Below, piece after piece: positions 33,789 to 42,638 of a stretch of 64,000 nucleotides of DNA. Both the position numbers and the translations under genes were made by a program. The first letter of the stretch is position 1, and every line of letters starts with the position of its first letter. The notes below the pieces were generated by a model that was not told the DNA's origin, did not search any database, and saw only the letters and a program-made list of their open reading frames with translations. This DNA is from Brevundimonas sp. EYE_349. Lineage in GTDB: Bacteria; Pseudomonadota; Alphaproteobacteria; Caulobacterales; Caulobacteraceae. Location: assembly GCF_023147505.1 (NCBI RefSeq), contig NZ_JAHXPB010000004.1:62001-126000 (forward strand), read 5' to 3'.

Positions 33789-35357
33789 TTACGCCGCCTG
33801 GTTGGAGCCTTCCGGCGCCGACCAGCGCAGCACCGGCGCGCGGGCGGCGCGGGTTTCGTCCAGGCGTTTCAGCGGGGCGTGGAAGGGCGCGCCCTTGAAG
33901 CGGTCGACGTCGCCCGCCTTCGCGGCTTGGGCCAGCAGACGCATGGCGTGGATGAAGCGGTCCAGTTCGGCCTTGGACTCGGTCTCCGTCGGCTCGATCA
34001 GCATGGCGCCGTGGACGACCAGCGGGAAATACATGGTCATCGGGTGGAAGCCCTCGTCGATCATCGCCTTGGCGAAGTCGAGCGTTGTGATGTCGGTGCC
34101 CTTCAACCATTCGTCGTCGAACAGGGCCTCGTGCATGCAGGGGCCGTCGGGGAAGGCCGGGCTCATCAGGTCCTGCAGGTGGGCCTTGATGTAGTTGGCG
34201 TTCAGCACCGCATCCTCGGCCACCTGACGCAGGCCGTCCGAGCCGTGGGACATCATGTAGCTGAGGGCGCGCACATACATGCCCATCTGCCCCTGGAAGG
34301 CGCACAGACGGCCGAAAGCCTGGGCCGCCTCGTCCTCCTCGCGCTCGATCAGACGATAGCCGCCTTCGTCATGCACGACCCAGGGGGCGGGGGCGAAGGG
34401 GGCCAGGGCCTCGGACAGGACCACCGGACCCGCGCCCGGACCGCCGCCGCCGTGGGGCGTCGAGAAGGTCTTGTGCAGGTTGATGTGCATGGCGTCGACG
34501 CCCAGGTCGCCGGGGCGCACCCGGCCGACGATGGCGTTGAAGTTGGCGCCGTCGCAGTAGAAATAGGCCCCCGCCTCATGCGTCAGGCGCGCGATCTCGA
34601 TGATGTCGCGCTCGAACAGGCCGCAGGTGTTGGGGTTGGTCACCATGATGGCGGCGACGTCCGGGCCCAGCTTGGACGCCAGATCGGCGACGTCCACGCG
34701 GCCGTCTTCGGTCTGGGCGACCTCGACGACGGAATAGCCGACGAAGGCGGCGGTGGCGGGGTTGGTGCCGTGGGCGGACGTGGGGACCAGCACCTTGCGG
34801 CGCTGCTCATGCTCGCCCTTGGCCTCGTGCGCGGCGCGGATGGCCATCAGGCCGCACAGTTCGCCGTGCGCGCCCGCTTTCGGGGAAAGCGCGACGGCGG
34901 GCATGCCGGTCAGGGTCTTCAGCCAGTGGGCCAGCGTATCCATCAGCTCCAGCGCGCCCTGAACCGTCGATTGCGGCTGCAGCGGGTGGATGTCCGAGAA
35001 GCCCGGCAGACGCGCCATCTTCTCGTTCAGGCGCGGGTTGTGCTTCATCGTGCACGAACCCAACGGATAGATGGCCAGGTCGATGGCGTGGTTCTTCTGG
35101 CTCAGGCGCACATAGTGGCGCATGGCCTCGGGCTCCGACAGGCCGGGCAGGCCGATCGGATCCTTGCGGACCAGGTCGCCCAGGTCGGACGCATCGGTCC
35201 TGGGCTCCGGCAGATCGACGCCGGTCTTGCCCCAGCCGTCGCCCTCGAAGATCAGGGCTTCGTTCTGCAACAGGCCGCGTCCGCCGGTCAGGGTGGCGGG
35301 CTTGGTCTGGACCTGGTTCGGAGCGGTGGGGCGGCCGACGGTGTTCATGGTGCTCAT
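33789..35357 (-). CDS. gcvPB: Glycine dehydrogenase (decarboxylating) subunit 2
   Basis: PLP-binding half of the two-subunit P-protein, which decarboxylates glycine and passes the aminomethyl group to GcvH. 522 residues. PLP Lys in HINLHKTFSTPHGGGGPG, plus GSCTMKHNPRLNE and YCDGANFNAIVG. Last gene of the gcv operon, 12 bases after gcvPA. Confidence 0.96.
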   Translation of the reverse strand: MSTMNTVGRPTAPNQVQTKPATLTGGRGLLQNEALIFEGDGWGKTGVDLPEPRTDASDLGDLVRKDPIGLPGLSEPEAMRHYVRLSQKNHAIDLAIYPLGSCTMKHNPRLNEKMARLPGFSDIHPLQPQSTVQGALELMDTLAHWLKTLTGMPAVALSPKAGAHGELCGLMAIRAAHEAKGEHEQRRKVLVPTSAHGTNPATAAFVGYSVVEVAQTEDGRVDVADLASKLGPDVAAIMVTNPNTCGLFERDIIEIARLTHEAGAYFYCDGANFNAIVGRVRPGDLGVDAMHINLHKTFSTPHGGGGPGAGPVVLSEALAPFAPAPWVVHDEGGYRLIEREEDEAAQAFGRLCAFQGQMGMYVRALSYMMSHGSDGLRQVAEDAVLNANYIKAHLQDLMSPAFPDGPCMHEALFDDEWLKGTDITTLDFAKAMIDEGFHPMTMYFPLVVHGAMLIEPTETESKAELDRFIHAMRLLAQAAKAGDVDRFKGAPFHAPLKRLDETRAARAPVLRWSAPEGSNQAA

Positions 35358-35369
35358 GATCGGTTTCCC

Positions 35370-36716
35370 TTAGGCGGCCAGGACTTTGGAGAGGGACTTG
35401 GCGAGGATTTGGATGTCGGCCTCCAGCGTCGTCTCGGTTGCGGCGACCAGCAGGATGTCGTCCATGCCGGCGTCGGGGGCCAGACGGCTGTAGGGCACGC
35501 CCGCCAGGATGTGATGACCGGCCAGGGCGTCCACGACCTCGGCCGCGTTTTTCGGCAGGCGAATGGCGAACTCGTTGAAGAAGCGCGGCGTCAGGACGTC
35601 CACGCCCGGAATGGCGGCCAGGGCGTCGCGCGTGGCGACGGCCTTTTCGTGGTTCAGCAGGGCCAGTTTGCGCAGGCCCGTCTCGCCCAGCAGGCTCATG
35701 TGGATGGTGAAGGCCAGGGTGCAGAGGCCGGAGTTGGTGCAGATGTTCGAGGTGGCCTTGTCGCGGCGGATATGCTGCTCGCGCGTCGACAGGGTCAGGA
35801 CGAAGCCGCGTTCGCCGTCGGCGTCCACGGTCTCGCCGGTCAGGCGCCCCGGCATCTGGCGGATCAGCTTCTCGCGCGTGGCGAACAGGCCGACGTAGGG
35901 ACCGCCGAAGTTCAGGGCGTTGCCGATCGACTGGCCTTCGGCCGCGACGATGTCGGCGCCCATTTCGCCGGGCGATTTCAACAGGCCCATCGACACGGCT
36001 TCCGTCACCACCACGATCAGCAGGGCGCCCGCCGCATGGGCGGCCTCGGCGATCTTGGTCACGTCGGTGGCGGTGCCGAAGACATTGGGGGTCTGAACGA
36101 CGACGCAGGCGGTGTCCGGGCCGATCTGGTCGATGACGGCGGCCTCGGCGTCGAACGCCGGGGCCAGAACCTGAGTTTCCACGCCGACAGCGTGGACCAC
36201 GGTCTCGGTCGCCTTGACGTAGTGGGGGTGGACGCCGCCGGAGATCACCGCCTTGTTGCGGCGGGTGACGCGCGTCGCCATCAGCACGCCCTCGGCCATG
36301 GCGGTCGAGCCGTCATAAAGGCTGGCGTTGGCGACCGGCATCCCGGTCAGGTTCGCGACCTGGGTCTGGAACTCGTACAGGTATTGCAGCGTGCCCTGCG
36401 CGATTTCCGGCTGGTAGGGGGTGTAGCTGGTCAGGAACTCGGACCGCTGGATCACATGATCCACCGTCGCCGGGACATGGTGCTTGTAGGCTCCCGCGCC
36501 GCAGAAGAAGGGCACGGCGCCGGCCGTGGCGTTCTTGGCCGCCATGGCGGACAGGGCGCGCTCGACCTCCAGTTCGCCCGCCACGCGGGGCAGGTCCACA
36601 GGCCCGTTCAGACGCGCGCTTTCGGGCACGTCAACGAACAGATCGTCGATGGATTTCGCGCCGATGGCGGCGAGCATCGCCGTGCGGTCGTCGGGCGTCA
36701 GGGGGAGGTAGCGCAT
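35370..36716 (-). CDS. gcvPA: Glycine dehydrogenase (decarboxylating) subunit 1
   Basis: N-terminal-half subunit of the P-protein. 448 residues starting [51 protein letters not shown] and [16 protein letters not shown] are diagnostic. The PLP Lys is in the partner subunit. Separated from gcvH by a 127-bp palindromic element although both are in one operon. Confidence 0.96.
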   Translation of the reverse strand: MRYLPLTPDDRTAMLAAIGAKSIDDLFVDVPESARLNGPVDLPRVAGELEVERALSAMAAKNATAGAVPFFCGAGAYKHHVPATVDHVIQRSEFLTSYTPYQPEIAQGTLQYLYEFQTQVANLTGMPVANASLYDGSTAMAEGVLMATRVTRRNKAVISGGVHPHYVKATETVVHAVGVETQVLAPAFDAEAAVIDQIGPDTACVVVQTPNVFGTATDVTKIAEAAHAAGALLIVVVTEAVSMGLLKSPGEMGADIVAAEGQSIGNALNFGGPYVGLFATREKLIRQMPGRLTGETVDADGERGFVLTLSTREQHIRRDKATSNICTNSGLCTLAFTIHMSLLGETGLRKLALLNHEKAVATRDALAAIPGVDVLTPRFFNEFAIRLPKNAAEVVDALAGHHILAGVPYSRLAPDAGMDDILLVAATETTLEADIQILAKSLSKVLAA

Positions 36717-36723
36717 TTTCTAA

Positions 36724-36850
36724 TCCGCTCATCCCCGCGAAAGCGGGGACCTAGTGCTTTGGGCGACCAATGTGGCCGGAGGAGTTTCCGCCCATCCCAG
36801 CACTGTTCTCGCGAAAGAACTGGGTCCCCGCTTTCGCGGGGCTGAGCGGA
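36724..36850. repeat. 127-bp element with 31-bp inverted ends between gcvH and gcvPA
   Basis: Left arm 36724-36754 and right arm 36820-36850 are reverse complements over 31 bases with only two or three mismatches (core CCCCGCGAAAGCGGGGAC). Internal arms of this core also fold on themselves. Same family as 15656-15775. It fills nearly the whole spacer and ends 8 bases from the gcvPA start and 9 from the gcvH stop. Confidence 0.75.
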
Positions 36851-36858
36851 AGGGGAAA

Positions 36859-37224
36859 TCAGAGGGTGGTCAGGAAGGCGTCGTAGGCGGCCTGGTCCAT
36901 CAGGGCGTCCAGTTGCGAGGCGTCCGAGACCTTGATCCTGGCGAACCAGCCGTCGCTTTCGGCGCTGGAGTTGACGGTTTCCGGGGCGGTGGACAGGGCG
37001 TCGTTGGCCTCGACCACCTCGCCCGAGACGGGGGCGTAGACGTCCGAGGCGGCCTTGACGCTCTCGACCACGGCGAAGCTGTCGCCCTTGGTGACGGTCT
37101 TGCCGACCTCGGGCACTTCAACGAACACCACGTCGCCCAGGGCGTCGGCGGCGTGTTTGGAGATGCCGACGGTGGCGATGTCGCCGTCCAGGCTGACCCA
37201 CTCGTGATCCTTGGTGAACTTCAT
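36859..37224 (-). CDS. gcvH: Glycine cleavage system H protein
   Basis: Lipoyl carrier protein shuttling the aminomethyl intermediate between P, T and L proteins. 121 residues; lipoylated Lys in [13 protein letters not shown] 37224 has the strong site AGGAGA upstream; the frame is open further upstream but without homology. Confidence 0.97.
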   Translation of the reverse strand: MKFTKDHEWVSLDGDIATVGISKHAADALGDVVFVEVPEVGKTVTKGDSFAVVESVKAASDVYAPVSGEVVEANDALSTAPETVNSSAESDGWFARIKVSDASQLDALMDQAAYDAFLTTL

Positions 37225-37233
37225 GTTTTCTCT

Positions 37234-37348
37234 CCTGTCCCGGTCCTCGGGCTTGACACGAGGATCGGATGTTGTGCGGTTCGTGCGTCGATGTCTTCGC
37301 ACGAGCGGTTGATCGCCCGGCCCTTGGGTCAAGCCCGAGGGTGACAGG
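37234..37348. repeat. 115-bp palindromic element between gcvT and gcvH
   Basis: Left arm from 37234 (CCTGTCCCGGTCCTCGGGCTTGAC...) and right arm ending 37348 (GGGTCAAGCCCGAGGGTGACAGG) are imperfect reverse complements; a second inner pair is present (TCGTGCG / CGCACGA). A different family from the one between gcvH and gcvPA. The left end forms part of the gcvH ribosome-binding site region. Confidence 0.65.
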
Positions 37349-37355
37349 CTGAATG

Positions 37356-38468
37356 TTACGCCTTCGGCTTGCGGTAATAGCGTTGGGCCACGAAGGGCAT
37401 GGCGACCACCTCGGCGGCGGCGGACTTGCCGCGCACGATGACCTTCAACTCGGTGCCCAGGGCGGCGAATGCCGGGGGCGCGAAGCCCATGGCGATGTTG
37501 TGGCCCAGGGTGGGCGAGGGGCCGCCCGAGGTGACCTTGCCGATGATGTTTCCGTCGGCGTCGGCGATCTCTGCGCCTTCGCGGGCCGGGGCGCCTTCCT
37601 TGACGTGCAGGCCGACGCGGACACGCGAGGGGCCGTCGGCCAGTTCCTTCAGGATGCGGTCGGCGCCGTTGAAGTCGGCTCGTTCCTTCCTCGACTTGGA
37701 CAGGGCGAAGGTCAGGGCGCCCTCGACCGGCGAGGTGGTCGGGTCGATGTCGTGGCCGTGCAGCGGCAGACCGGCTTCCAAGCGCAGGCTGTCGCGGGCG
37801 CCCAGGCCGATCGGCTTGACGCGGGCGTCTTCCAGGAGGGTGTTCCAGATGCGTTCGGCCTGGTCCGCCGGGACGGAAATCTCATAGCCGTCTTCGCCTG
37901 TGTAGCCCGAGCGGGAGACGTAAGCGTCGACGCCGAACAGCATCAGCCGGGCCGTCTCCATGAAGCCCATCTCGGCCAGCACGGGCTCGTGGGCGACCAT
38001 GACCTCGGCGGCTTCCGGCCCCTGAATGGCGATCAGGGCGCGGTCCAGCACCGTCAGCTTGGCGTCGCCTTCCAGATTGGCGTTCCAGAAGGCGAAGTCC
38101 TCGTCCTTGTTGCCGGCGTTGACGACGACGAACAGGCCGTCGTGGTCGGGGCGGCCCGCCATCAGGTCGTCGATGATGCCGCCGTCGGTGTTCAGCAGCA
38201 GGGTGTATTTCTGCTTGCCGTCCTTCAGGATTTCATAGTCGCCGGGGACGAAGCGCTGGAACTGCGCCGTGGCGTCCGCGCCGGTGATCTTGCACTGGCC
38301 CATGTGGGACACGTCGAACAGACCGGCGTGTTCGCGGGTCCAGCGGTGTTCGGCCAGGACGCCCTCGTACTGAACCGGCATGTCATAGCCGCTGAAACCC
38401 ACCATGCGGGCGCCCAAGGCGCGGTGCGCGGCGTTCAGCGGCGTGGTTTTAAGAGCTTGGTCGGTCAT
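37356..38468 (-). CDS. gcvT: Glycine cleavage system T protein (aminomethyltransferase)
   Basis: Transfers the methylene group from GcvH to tetrahydrofolate, releasing ammonia. 370 residues. [35 protein letters not shown] and [20 protein letters not shown] match the family. First gene of gcvT-H-PA-PB, directly behind the glycine riboswitch. Confidence 0.96.
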   Translation of the reverse strand: MTDQALKTTPLNAAHRALGARMVGFSGYDMPVQYEGVLAEHRWTREHAGLFDVSHMGQCKITGADATAQFQRFVPGDYEILKDGKQKYTLLLNTDGGIIDDLMAGRPDHDGLFVVVNAGNKDEDFAFWNANLEGDAKLTVLDRALIAIQGPEAAEVMVAHEPVLAEMGFMETARLMLFGVDAYVSRSGYTGEDGYEISVPADQAERIWNTLLEDARVKPIGLGARDSLRLEAGLPLHGHDIDPTTSPVEGALTFALSKSRKERADFNGADRILKELADGPSRVRVGLHVKEGAPAREGAEIADADGNIIGKVTSGGPSPTLGHNIAMGFAPPAFAALGTELKVIVRGKSAAAEVVAMPFVAQRYYRKPKA

Positions 38469-38520
38469 GGTTCAGGCTTTCGCGGTCGCGTGTTGGGGCG
38501 GAGCTCCGCCGGTCCTCGCG

Positions 38521-38712
38521 CCCCCGCTGTCCTGAAGCCTGAGAGATTCCGGCGACCAAATCATGTCGCCTTGCTCCGTCGGCGCGCCCATCAAGAGCGA
38601 CTTTCCAGCGTCCGTATGCTGTCGCGGTCCGTTTGCCTGAGCGTTTCCGGGGCGGTTGCGCCTTCGGCGTCGCGGCCGGTTTCCCGTCCCCGAACTCTCC
38701 CGCGAGAGCGTT
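38521..38712 (-). promoter_or_regulatory. Tandem glycine riboswitch
   Basis: On the minus strand two glycine-aptamer halves occur in series. The first has GGGAGAG (about 38702-38695), GCCGAAGG, GGAAACGCTCAGGCA and CTGGAAAG. The second has GCCGACGGAGCAAGGCGA and GGAATCTCTCAGGCTTCAGGACAG, ending near 38521. These are the core motifs of the gcvT RNA element. It stands about 50 bases upstream of gcvT, so glycine should switch on the cleavage operon (known role of the class). Confidence 0.92.
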
Positions 38713-38817
38713 CGACCTAAGGCATCGACTCCGGCGCCAAGTCAAGCGTCGGCGGAACAAGGTCTGCCGGGGCGGGTTGTCGTCCCGAGCCCCCAACCCC
38801 AACCCAGGAAAACGAAA

Positions 38818-39858
38818 ATGTCGATTATAGACAAGCTGTTCGGCGACAACGACAAGCCGCGCGACACCCCCGCCAAGGCCGATGGCCCCATGCAGAAGGT
38901 GCTGGATGAACTGGCTTCGCTCGGCGGCAAGCCGATCGAGACCTTGTCGCCCGAGGAGGCGCGCCAGCAGCCCACGCCGACCGACGCCGTTCACGCCCTG
39001 CTGCGCAAGGCCGGCAAGGAGCCGAAATCCGACGATCTGGGCGTGAAGACCACCGACATCACCATCCCTGGCGCCGCCGGACCGATCCAGGCCCGAATCT
39101 ACAAGCCGCACGACCATTCCGAGGACAAGCTGCATCCGGTCGTGGTCTATTTCCACGGCGGCGGTTTCGTGATCGCCGATCTGGACGTCTATGACGGCGG
39201 GCCGCGCGGCGTGTCCAAGATGGCTGACGCCATCGTGGTCTCGGTCCATTATCGCCAGGCGCCTGAACATCATTTCCCCGCCGCCCACGACGACGCCCTG
39301 GCCGCCTATCGCTGGGTGCTGGAGAACGCCCAGAGCTTCAATGGCGACCCGCAAAAGGTGGCGGTCATGGGCGAGAGCGCGGGCGGCAACCTGGCCATCG
39401 GCGTATCGATGATGGCGCGCGACGCGGGCGTGACCCTGCCGGTGCATCAGGTGCTGGTCTATCCGGTGGCTGGCGTGGACATGGACAATGAATCCTACGT
39501 CGAGAACGCCGACGCCAAGCCGCTGAACAAGCCGATGATGAAATGGTTCGTGAAGCATATCTTCGCCAACGAGGCCGACGCGCAGGACCCGCGCATCAAC
39601 ATCGTCGAGAACGCCGACCTCAGCGGCCTGCCGTCCTCGACCGTGATCTGCGCCGAGCTCGACCCGCTGCGGTCGGAAGGCGAACTGCTGGCCGAAAAGC
39701 TGGAGCAGGCAGGCGTTGACGTGCGCCACAAGACCTTCCACGGCTCGACGCACGAGTTCTTCGGCATGGCCATGGTGGTGCCCGACGCGGCGGCGGCGCA
39801 GACGTTCGCGGCCCATGAACTGAAGCGGGCCTTCGGCACGGCGATCCTGCCGATCTGA
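38818..39858 (+). CDS. HSL-type alpha/beta hydrolase (esterase)
   Basis: 346 residues, hormone-sensitive-lipase family. Oxyanion motif YFHGGGFV, nucleophile GESAGGNLA, Asp in CAELDPLRSEGE and His in HGSTHEFFG. The first 60-70 residues form a helical cap. No signal peptide, so cytoplasmic; the substrate is a short ester or lactone. ATG 38818 preceded by AGGAAA. Divergent from the gcv riboswitch. Confidence 0.9.
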   Translation: MSIIDKLFGDNDKPRDTPAKADGPMQKVLDELASLGGKPIETLSPEEARQQPTPTDAVHALLRKAGKEPKSDDLGVKTTDITIPGAAGPIQARIYKPHDHSEDKLHPVVVYFHGGGFVIADLDVYDGGPRGVSKMADAIVVSVHYRQAPEHHFPAAHDDALAAYRWVLENAQSFNGDPQKVAVMGESAGGNLAIGVSMMARDAGVTLPVHQVLVYPVAGVDMDNESYVENADAKPLNKPMMKWFVKHIFANEADAQDPRINIVENADLSGLPSSTVICAELDPLRSEGELLAEKLEQAGVDVRHKTFHGSTHEFFGMAMVVPDAAAAQTFAAHELKRAFGTAILPI

Positions 39859-39874
39859 TCCTGCACCATGACAT

Positions 39875-39907
39875 CCGTCGTCCCAGGCGCAGGGCCTGGG
39901 ATGACGG
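39875..39907. repeat. Inverted repeat, probable 3' hairpin after the esterase gene
   Basis: CCGTCGTCCCAGGC (39875-39888) pairs with GCCTGGGATGACGG (39894-39907), one mismatch, 5-base loop, 16 bases after the esterase stop. No T-run follows, so it is a REP-like hairpin rather than a classical terminator. Same arm wording as the right part of 33670-33779. Confidence 0.65.
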
Positions 39908-39994
39908 GGTAGGGTGACAAGAGGGTTTTTCTTGCGGCGGCGCGTCCCGCCCGCCAAGAACGCGGTACGCCTCAGCCGCATCGGACCGACCCGC

Positions 39995-40960
39995 ATGACC
40001 CGCACCAGCCTAGACGCCCATATCGCCGCCCTGGATGTGGCGGACGGCCTGAAGACGGTGCTGACCGTCGTGGGCCGGACCTGCGCCGAGATCAGCCGGG
40101 TCGTGGCGGGCGGCGCCCTGGTCGGGGCCCTGGGCGCCTCGGGCCAGATCAACGTCCAGGACGAAGAGCAGAAGAAGCTGGACGTCATCACCGACGACAT
40201 GCTGACCCAGGCGCTGCTGGCCTGTCCCGCCATCGCGGGCGTGGCCTCCGAAGAGAAGGATACGGCCGAGATCGCGACGAATGCGGCGGGCGAATATCTG
40301 GCCCTGTTCGACCCGCTGGACGGGTCGTCCAACATCGACATCAATGCGCCGGTCGGCACCATCGTCTCGGTGCTGAAGTCGCCGTCCGCCAGTCCCAGCG
40401 AGGCCGATTTCCTTCAGCCGGGGCGTCAACAGGTCGCGGCGCTCTACGCCGTCTATGGGCCGCAGACCATGCTGGTGCTGACGATTGGAGACGGCGTGAA
40501 GGGCTTCACCCTGGCGCAGGACGGTCAGTGGTTCCTGACCCACGACACCATCGCCATTTCGCGCGACACCAAGGAGTTCGCGATCAATGTCTCAAACCAG
40601 CGCCACTGGGCCGAGCCGGTGCAGCGCTATGTCGATGGTCTGCTGAAGGGGGCGGACGGTCCTCGGGCTAAGAACTTCAACATGCGCTGGGTCGCGGCCA
40701 TGGTGGCGGACGTTCACCGCATCCTGATGCGCGGCGGCGTCTTCATCTATCCGTGGGACAGCCGTGAGCCGAACAAGCCGGGCAAGCTGCGCCTGATGTA
40801 CGAGGGCAATCCGATGGCCTTGCTGGTCGAACAGGCGGGCGGCAAGGCGACGACGGACGGGGTGCAGCCGATCCTGGACGTCCAGCCGACGCAGTTGCAC
40901 CAGCGCATCCCGGTCGCTCTGGGCTCGGCGAACGAAATCGACGCCCTGGCCGCCGCCTGA
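39995..40960 (+). CDS. fbp: Fructose-1,6-bisphosphatase class I
   Basis: Gluconeogenic phosphatase hydrolysing fructose 1,6-bisphosphate. 321 residues with the metal site [15 protein letters not shown] upstream, [14 protein letters not shown] and [12 protein letters not shown] 39995 is where homology starts; the frame is open 27 codons further up without support. TGA overlaps the pncA ATG (TGATG). Confidence 0.94.
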   Translation: MTRTSLDAHIAALDVADGLKTVLTVVGRTCAEISRVVAGGALVGALGASGQINVQDEEQKKLDVITDDMLTQALLACPAIAGVASEEKDTAEIATNAAGEYLALFDPLDGSSNIDINAPVGTIVSVLKSPSASPSEADFLQPGRQQVAALYAVYGPQTMLVLTIGDGVKGFTLAQDGQWFLTHDTIAISRDTKEFAINVSNQRHWAEPVQRYVDGLLKGADGPRAKNFNMRWVAAMVADVHRILMRGGVFIYPWDSREPNKPGKLRLMYEGNPMALLVEQAGGKATTDGVQPILDVQPTQLHQRIPVALGSANEIDALAAA

Positions 40961-41592
40961 TGCGGATCGGGCCTACCGACGCGCTCTTGGTCATCGATCC
41001 GCAGAACGACTTCTGCGAAGGCGGGGCGTTGGCCGTGTCGGGCGGGGCAGGGATCATGCCGCTGATCGTGCGGTTGGCGGAACGGTTCGACCGGGTCGTG
41101 GTGACCCAGGACTGGCATACGCCGAATCAGATCAGTTTCGCCTCCAACCATCCCGGCGCGACGCCCTTCACCGAGATCGAGGTCGCCTATGGGCGTCAGA
41201 TGCTGTGGCCGGATCACTGTCTGCAAGGCTCGCCCGGCGCCGATTTCCACCCCGACGTCGCGCCGGTGGTGACCCGGGCGCTGGCCGTGATCCGCAAGGG
41301 CTACAACCCCGCGGTCGACAGCTATTCGGGCTTCTTCGAGAATGACCACCGGACGCCGACGGGCCTTGCGGGCCTGTTGCGGGAACTGGGGGTGACGCGG
41401 GTGTTCCTGGCGGGTCTGGCGCTGGACTACTGCGTCCGTTTCACCGCCGAGGACGCGGTGCGCGAGGGGTTCGCGGCGGTGTTGGTCACCGACGCCACCC
41501 GTGCGATCTCGCCGGAAACAGCGGCGGCCGCCCACGACAGTTTCCGCGCGCTGGGCGTCACGGAGACCGAGGCGGCGACGCTGCTGGTCTAA
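40960..41592 (+). CDS. pncA: Nicotinamidase
   Basis: Deamidates nicotinamide to nicotinate in NAD salvage. 210 residues, isochorismatase-like fold with the triad Asp13 (VIDPQNDFCEGGAL), Lys in VIRKGYNP and nucleophilic Cys in LALDYCVRFTAEDA; metal-site DWHTPNQISFASNHPG is present. Translationally coupled to fbp; converges on the deaminase gene with a 4-base overlap. Confidence 0.94.
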   Translation: MRIGPTDALLVIDPQNDFCEGGALAVSGGAGIMPLIVRLAERFDRVVVTQDWHTPNQISFASNHPGATPFTEIEVAYGRQMLWPDHCLQGSPGADFHPDVAPVVTRALAVIRKGYNPAVDSYSGFFENDHRTPTGLAGLLRELGVTRVFLAGLALDYCVRFTAEDAVREGFAAVLVTDATRAISPETAAAAHDSFRALGVTETEAATLLV

Positions 41593-42602
41593 AGCCCACT
41601 CGCCGCGTAGGCCTCGACCTCGGCCAGCCGCGTGGCCTTTTCGGCGTCGCCCAGGAACGAGCCCTCGAAACTGTTCCTGGCCAGTTGCGTCACCTGGTCC
41701 CGCGTCAGGCCGACCGCCGCCGCCAACTGGCTGTAGTTCGCGTTCACATAGCCGCCGAAATAGGACGGGTCGTCCGAGTTCAGGGTCACGTGCAGGCCCC
41801 GGCGCAGCATCTCCGGGACCGGATGATCCTTCAGGTCTTTGACCACGCACAGCTTCAGGTTCGACAGCGGGCAGACCGTCAGGGTCATCTGCTCGGCGGC
41901 CAGGCGCTCGATGAGGGCCTCATCCTCCATCGAACGGTTGCCGTGGTCCATGCGGTCGATGTGCAGCAGGTCCAGCGCCTCGTGCACATAGGCGGGCGGG
42001 CCTTCCTCGCCCGCATGGGCGCACAGTTTCAGGCCCAGGTCACGGGCGGCGGCGAAGACGCGCTGGAACTTGGACGGCGGATGGCCGACCTCCGACGAAT
42101 CCAAACCCACGCCGATGAAGTGATGCAGATAGGGTTTGGCCGACTCCAGGGTGGCGAAGGCCTCATCTTCGGTCAGGTGGCGCAGGAAGCTGAGGATCAA
42201 GCCGCTCGACACGCCCAACTCCGCCTTGGCCCGGTCCATGCCGGCGATCAGTCCCTCGACCACCACGCCGAACGGCACGCCGCGATCCGTATGCGTCTGC
42301 GGGTCGAAGAAGATTTCGGCGTGACGCACATTGTCCGCCGCCGCGCGCTGGAAATAGGCGAAGGCCAGATCCTCGAAATCCCGCCGAGTCAGCAGCACCG
42401 CCGCCCCGGCGTAATAGATGTCCAGGAAGTCCTGCAGATTGGAGAAGTCATAGGCCGCGCGCACCGCCTCGACGCTGTCGTAGGGAATGGACACGCCGTT
42501 GCGCTGGGCCAGTTCGAACATCAGTTCCGGCTCGAGACTACCCTCGATGTGCAGGTGGAGTTCAGCCTTTGGCAGGCCTGCGATATAGGCGTCGAGGGAC
42601 AT
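41589..42602 (-). CDS. Adenine deaminase-type member of the adenosine deaminase family
   Basis: Metal-dependent purine deaminase, 337 residues. Metal ligands in ELHLHIEGSLEPE, CAHAGEEG and the conserved DDPSYFGGYV; HTDRGVPFGVV matches the Aah1-like adenine deaminases better than true adenosine deaminases, which suggests adenine to hypoxanthine. The choice of substrate is by resemblance only. Confidence 0.85.
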   Translation of the reverse strand: MSLDAYIAGLPKAELHLHIEGSLEPELMFELAQRNGVSIPYDSVEAVRAAYDFSNLQDFLDIYYAGAAVLLTRRDFEDLAFAYFQRAAADNVRHAEIFFDPQTHTDRGVPFGVVVEGLIAGMDRAKAELGVSSGLILSFLRHLTEDEAFATLESAKPYLHHFIGVGLDSSEVGHPPSKFQRVFAAARDLGLKLCAHAGEEGPPAYVHEALDLLHIDRMDHGNRSMEDEALIERLAAEQMTLTVCPLSNLKLCVVKDLKDHPVPEMLRRGLHVTLNSDDPSYFGGYVNANYSQLAAAVGLTRDQVTQLARNSFEGSFLGDAEKATRLAEVEAYAASGL

Positions 42603-42638
42603 GGGCGATCTCCGGGAGGATGTCGCCCGGTCTATACC

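Noticed and set aside
33879..36845. A 988-codon open frame on the plus strand opposite gcvPB and gcvPA
   Set aside because: It is the antisense shadow of high-GC codons in gcvPA/gcvPB. Its residues are Gly/Arg/His/Gln-rich low-complexity without domains, and it crosses the operon spacer and the palindromic element.
38469..38817. A coding frame running through the gcv leader on the plus strand
   Set aside because: The stretch folds as a tandem glycine riboswitch on the opposite strand, and the esterase homology starts only at ATG 38818.
41589..42602. Calling the deaminase true adenosine deaminase (add)
   Set aside because: The N-terminal HLHIEGSLEPE and HTDRGVPF wording fits the adenine-deaminase branch better, so no add symbol was given.
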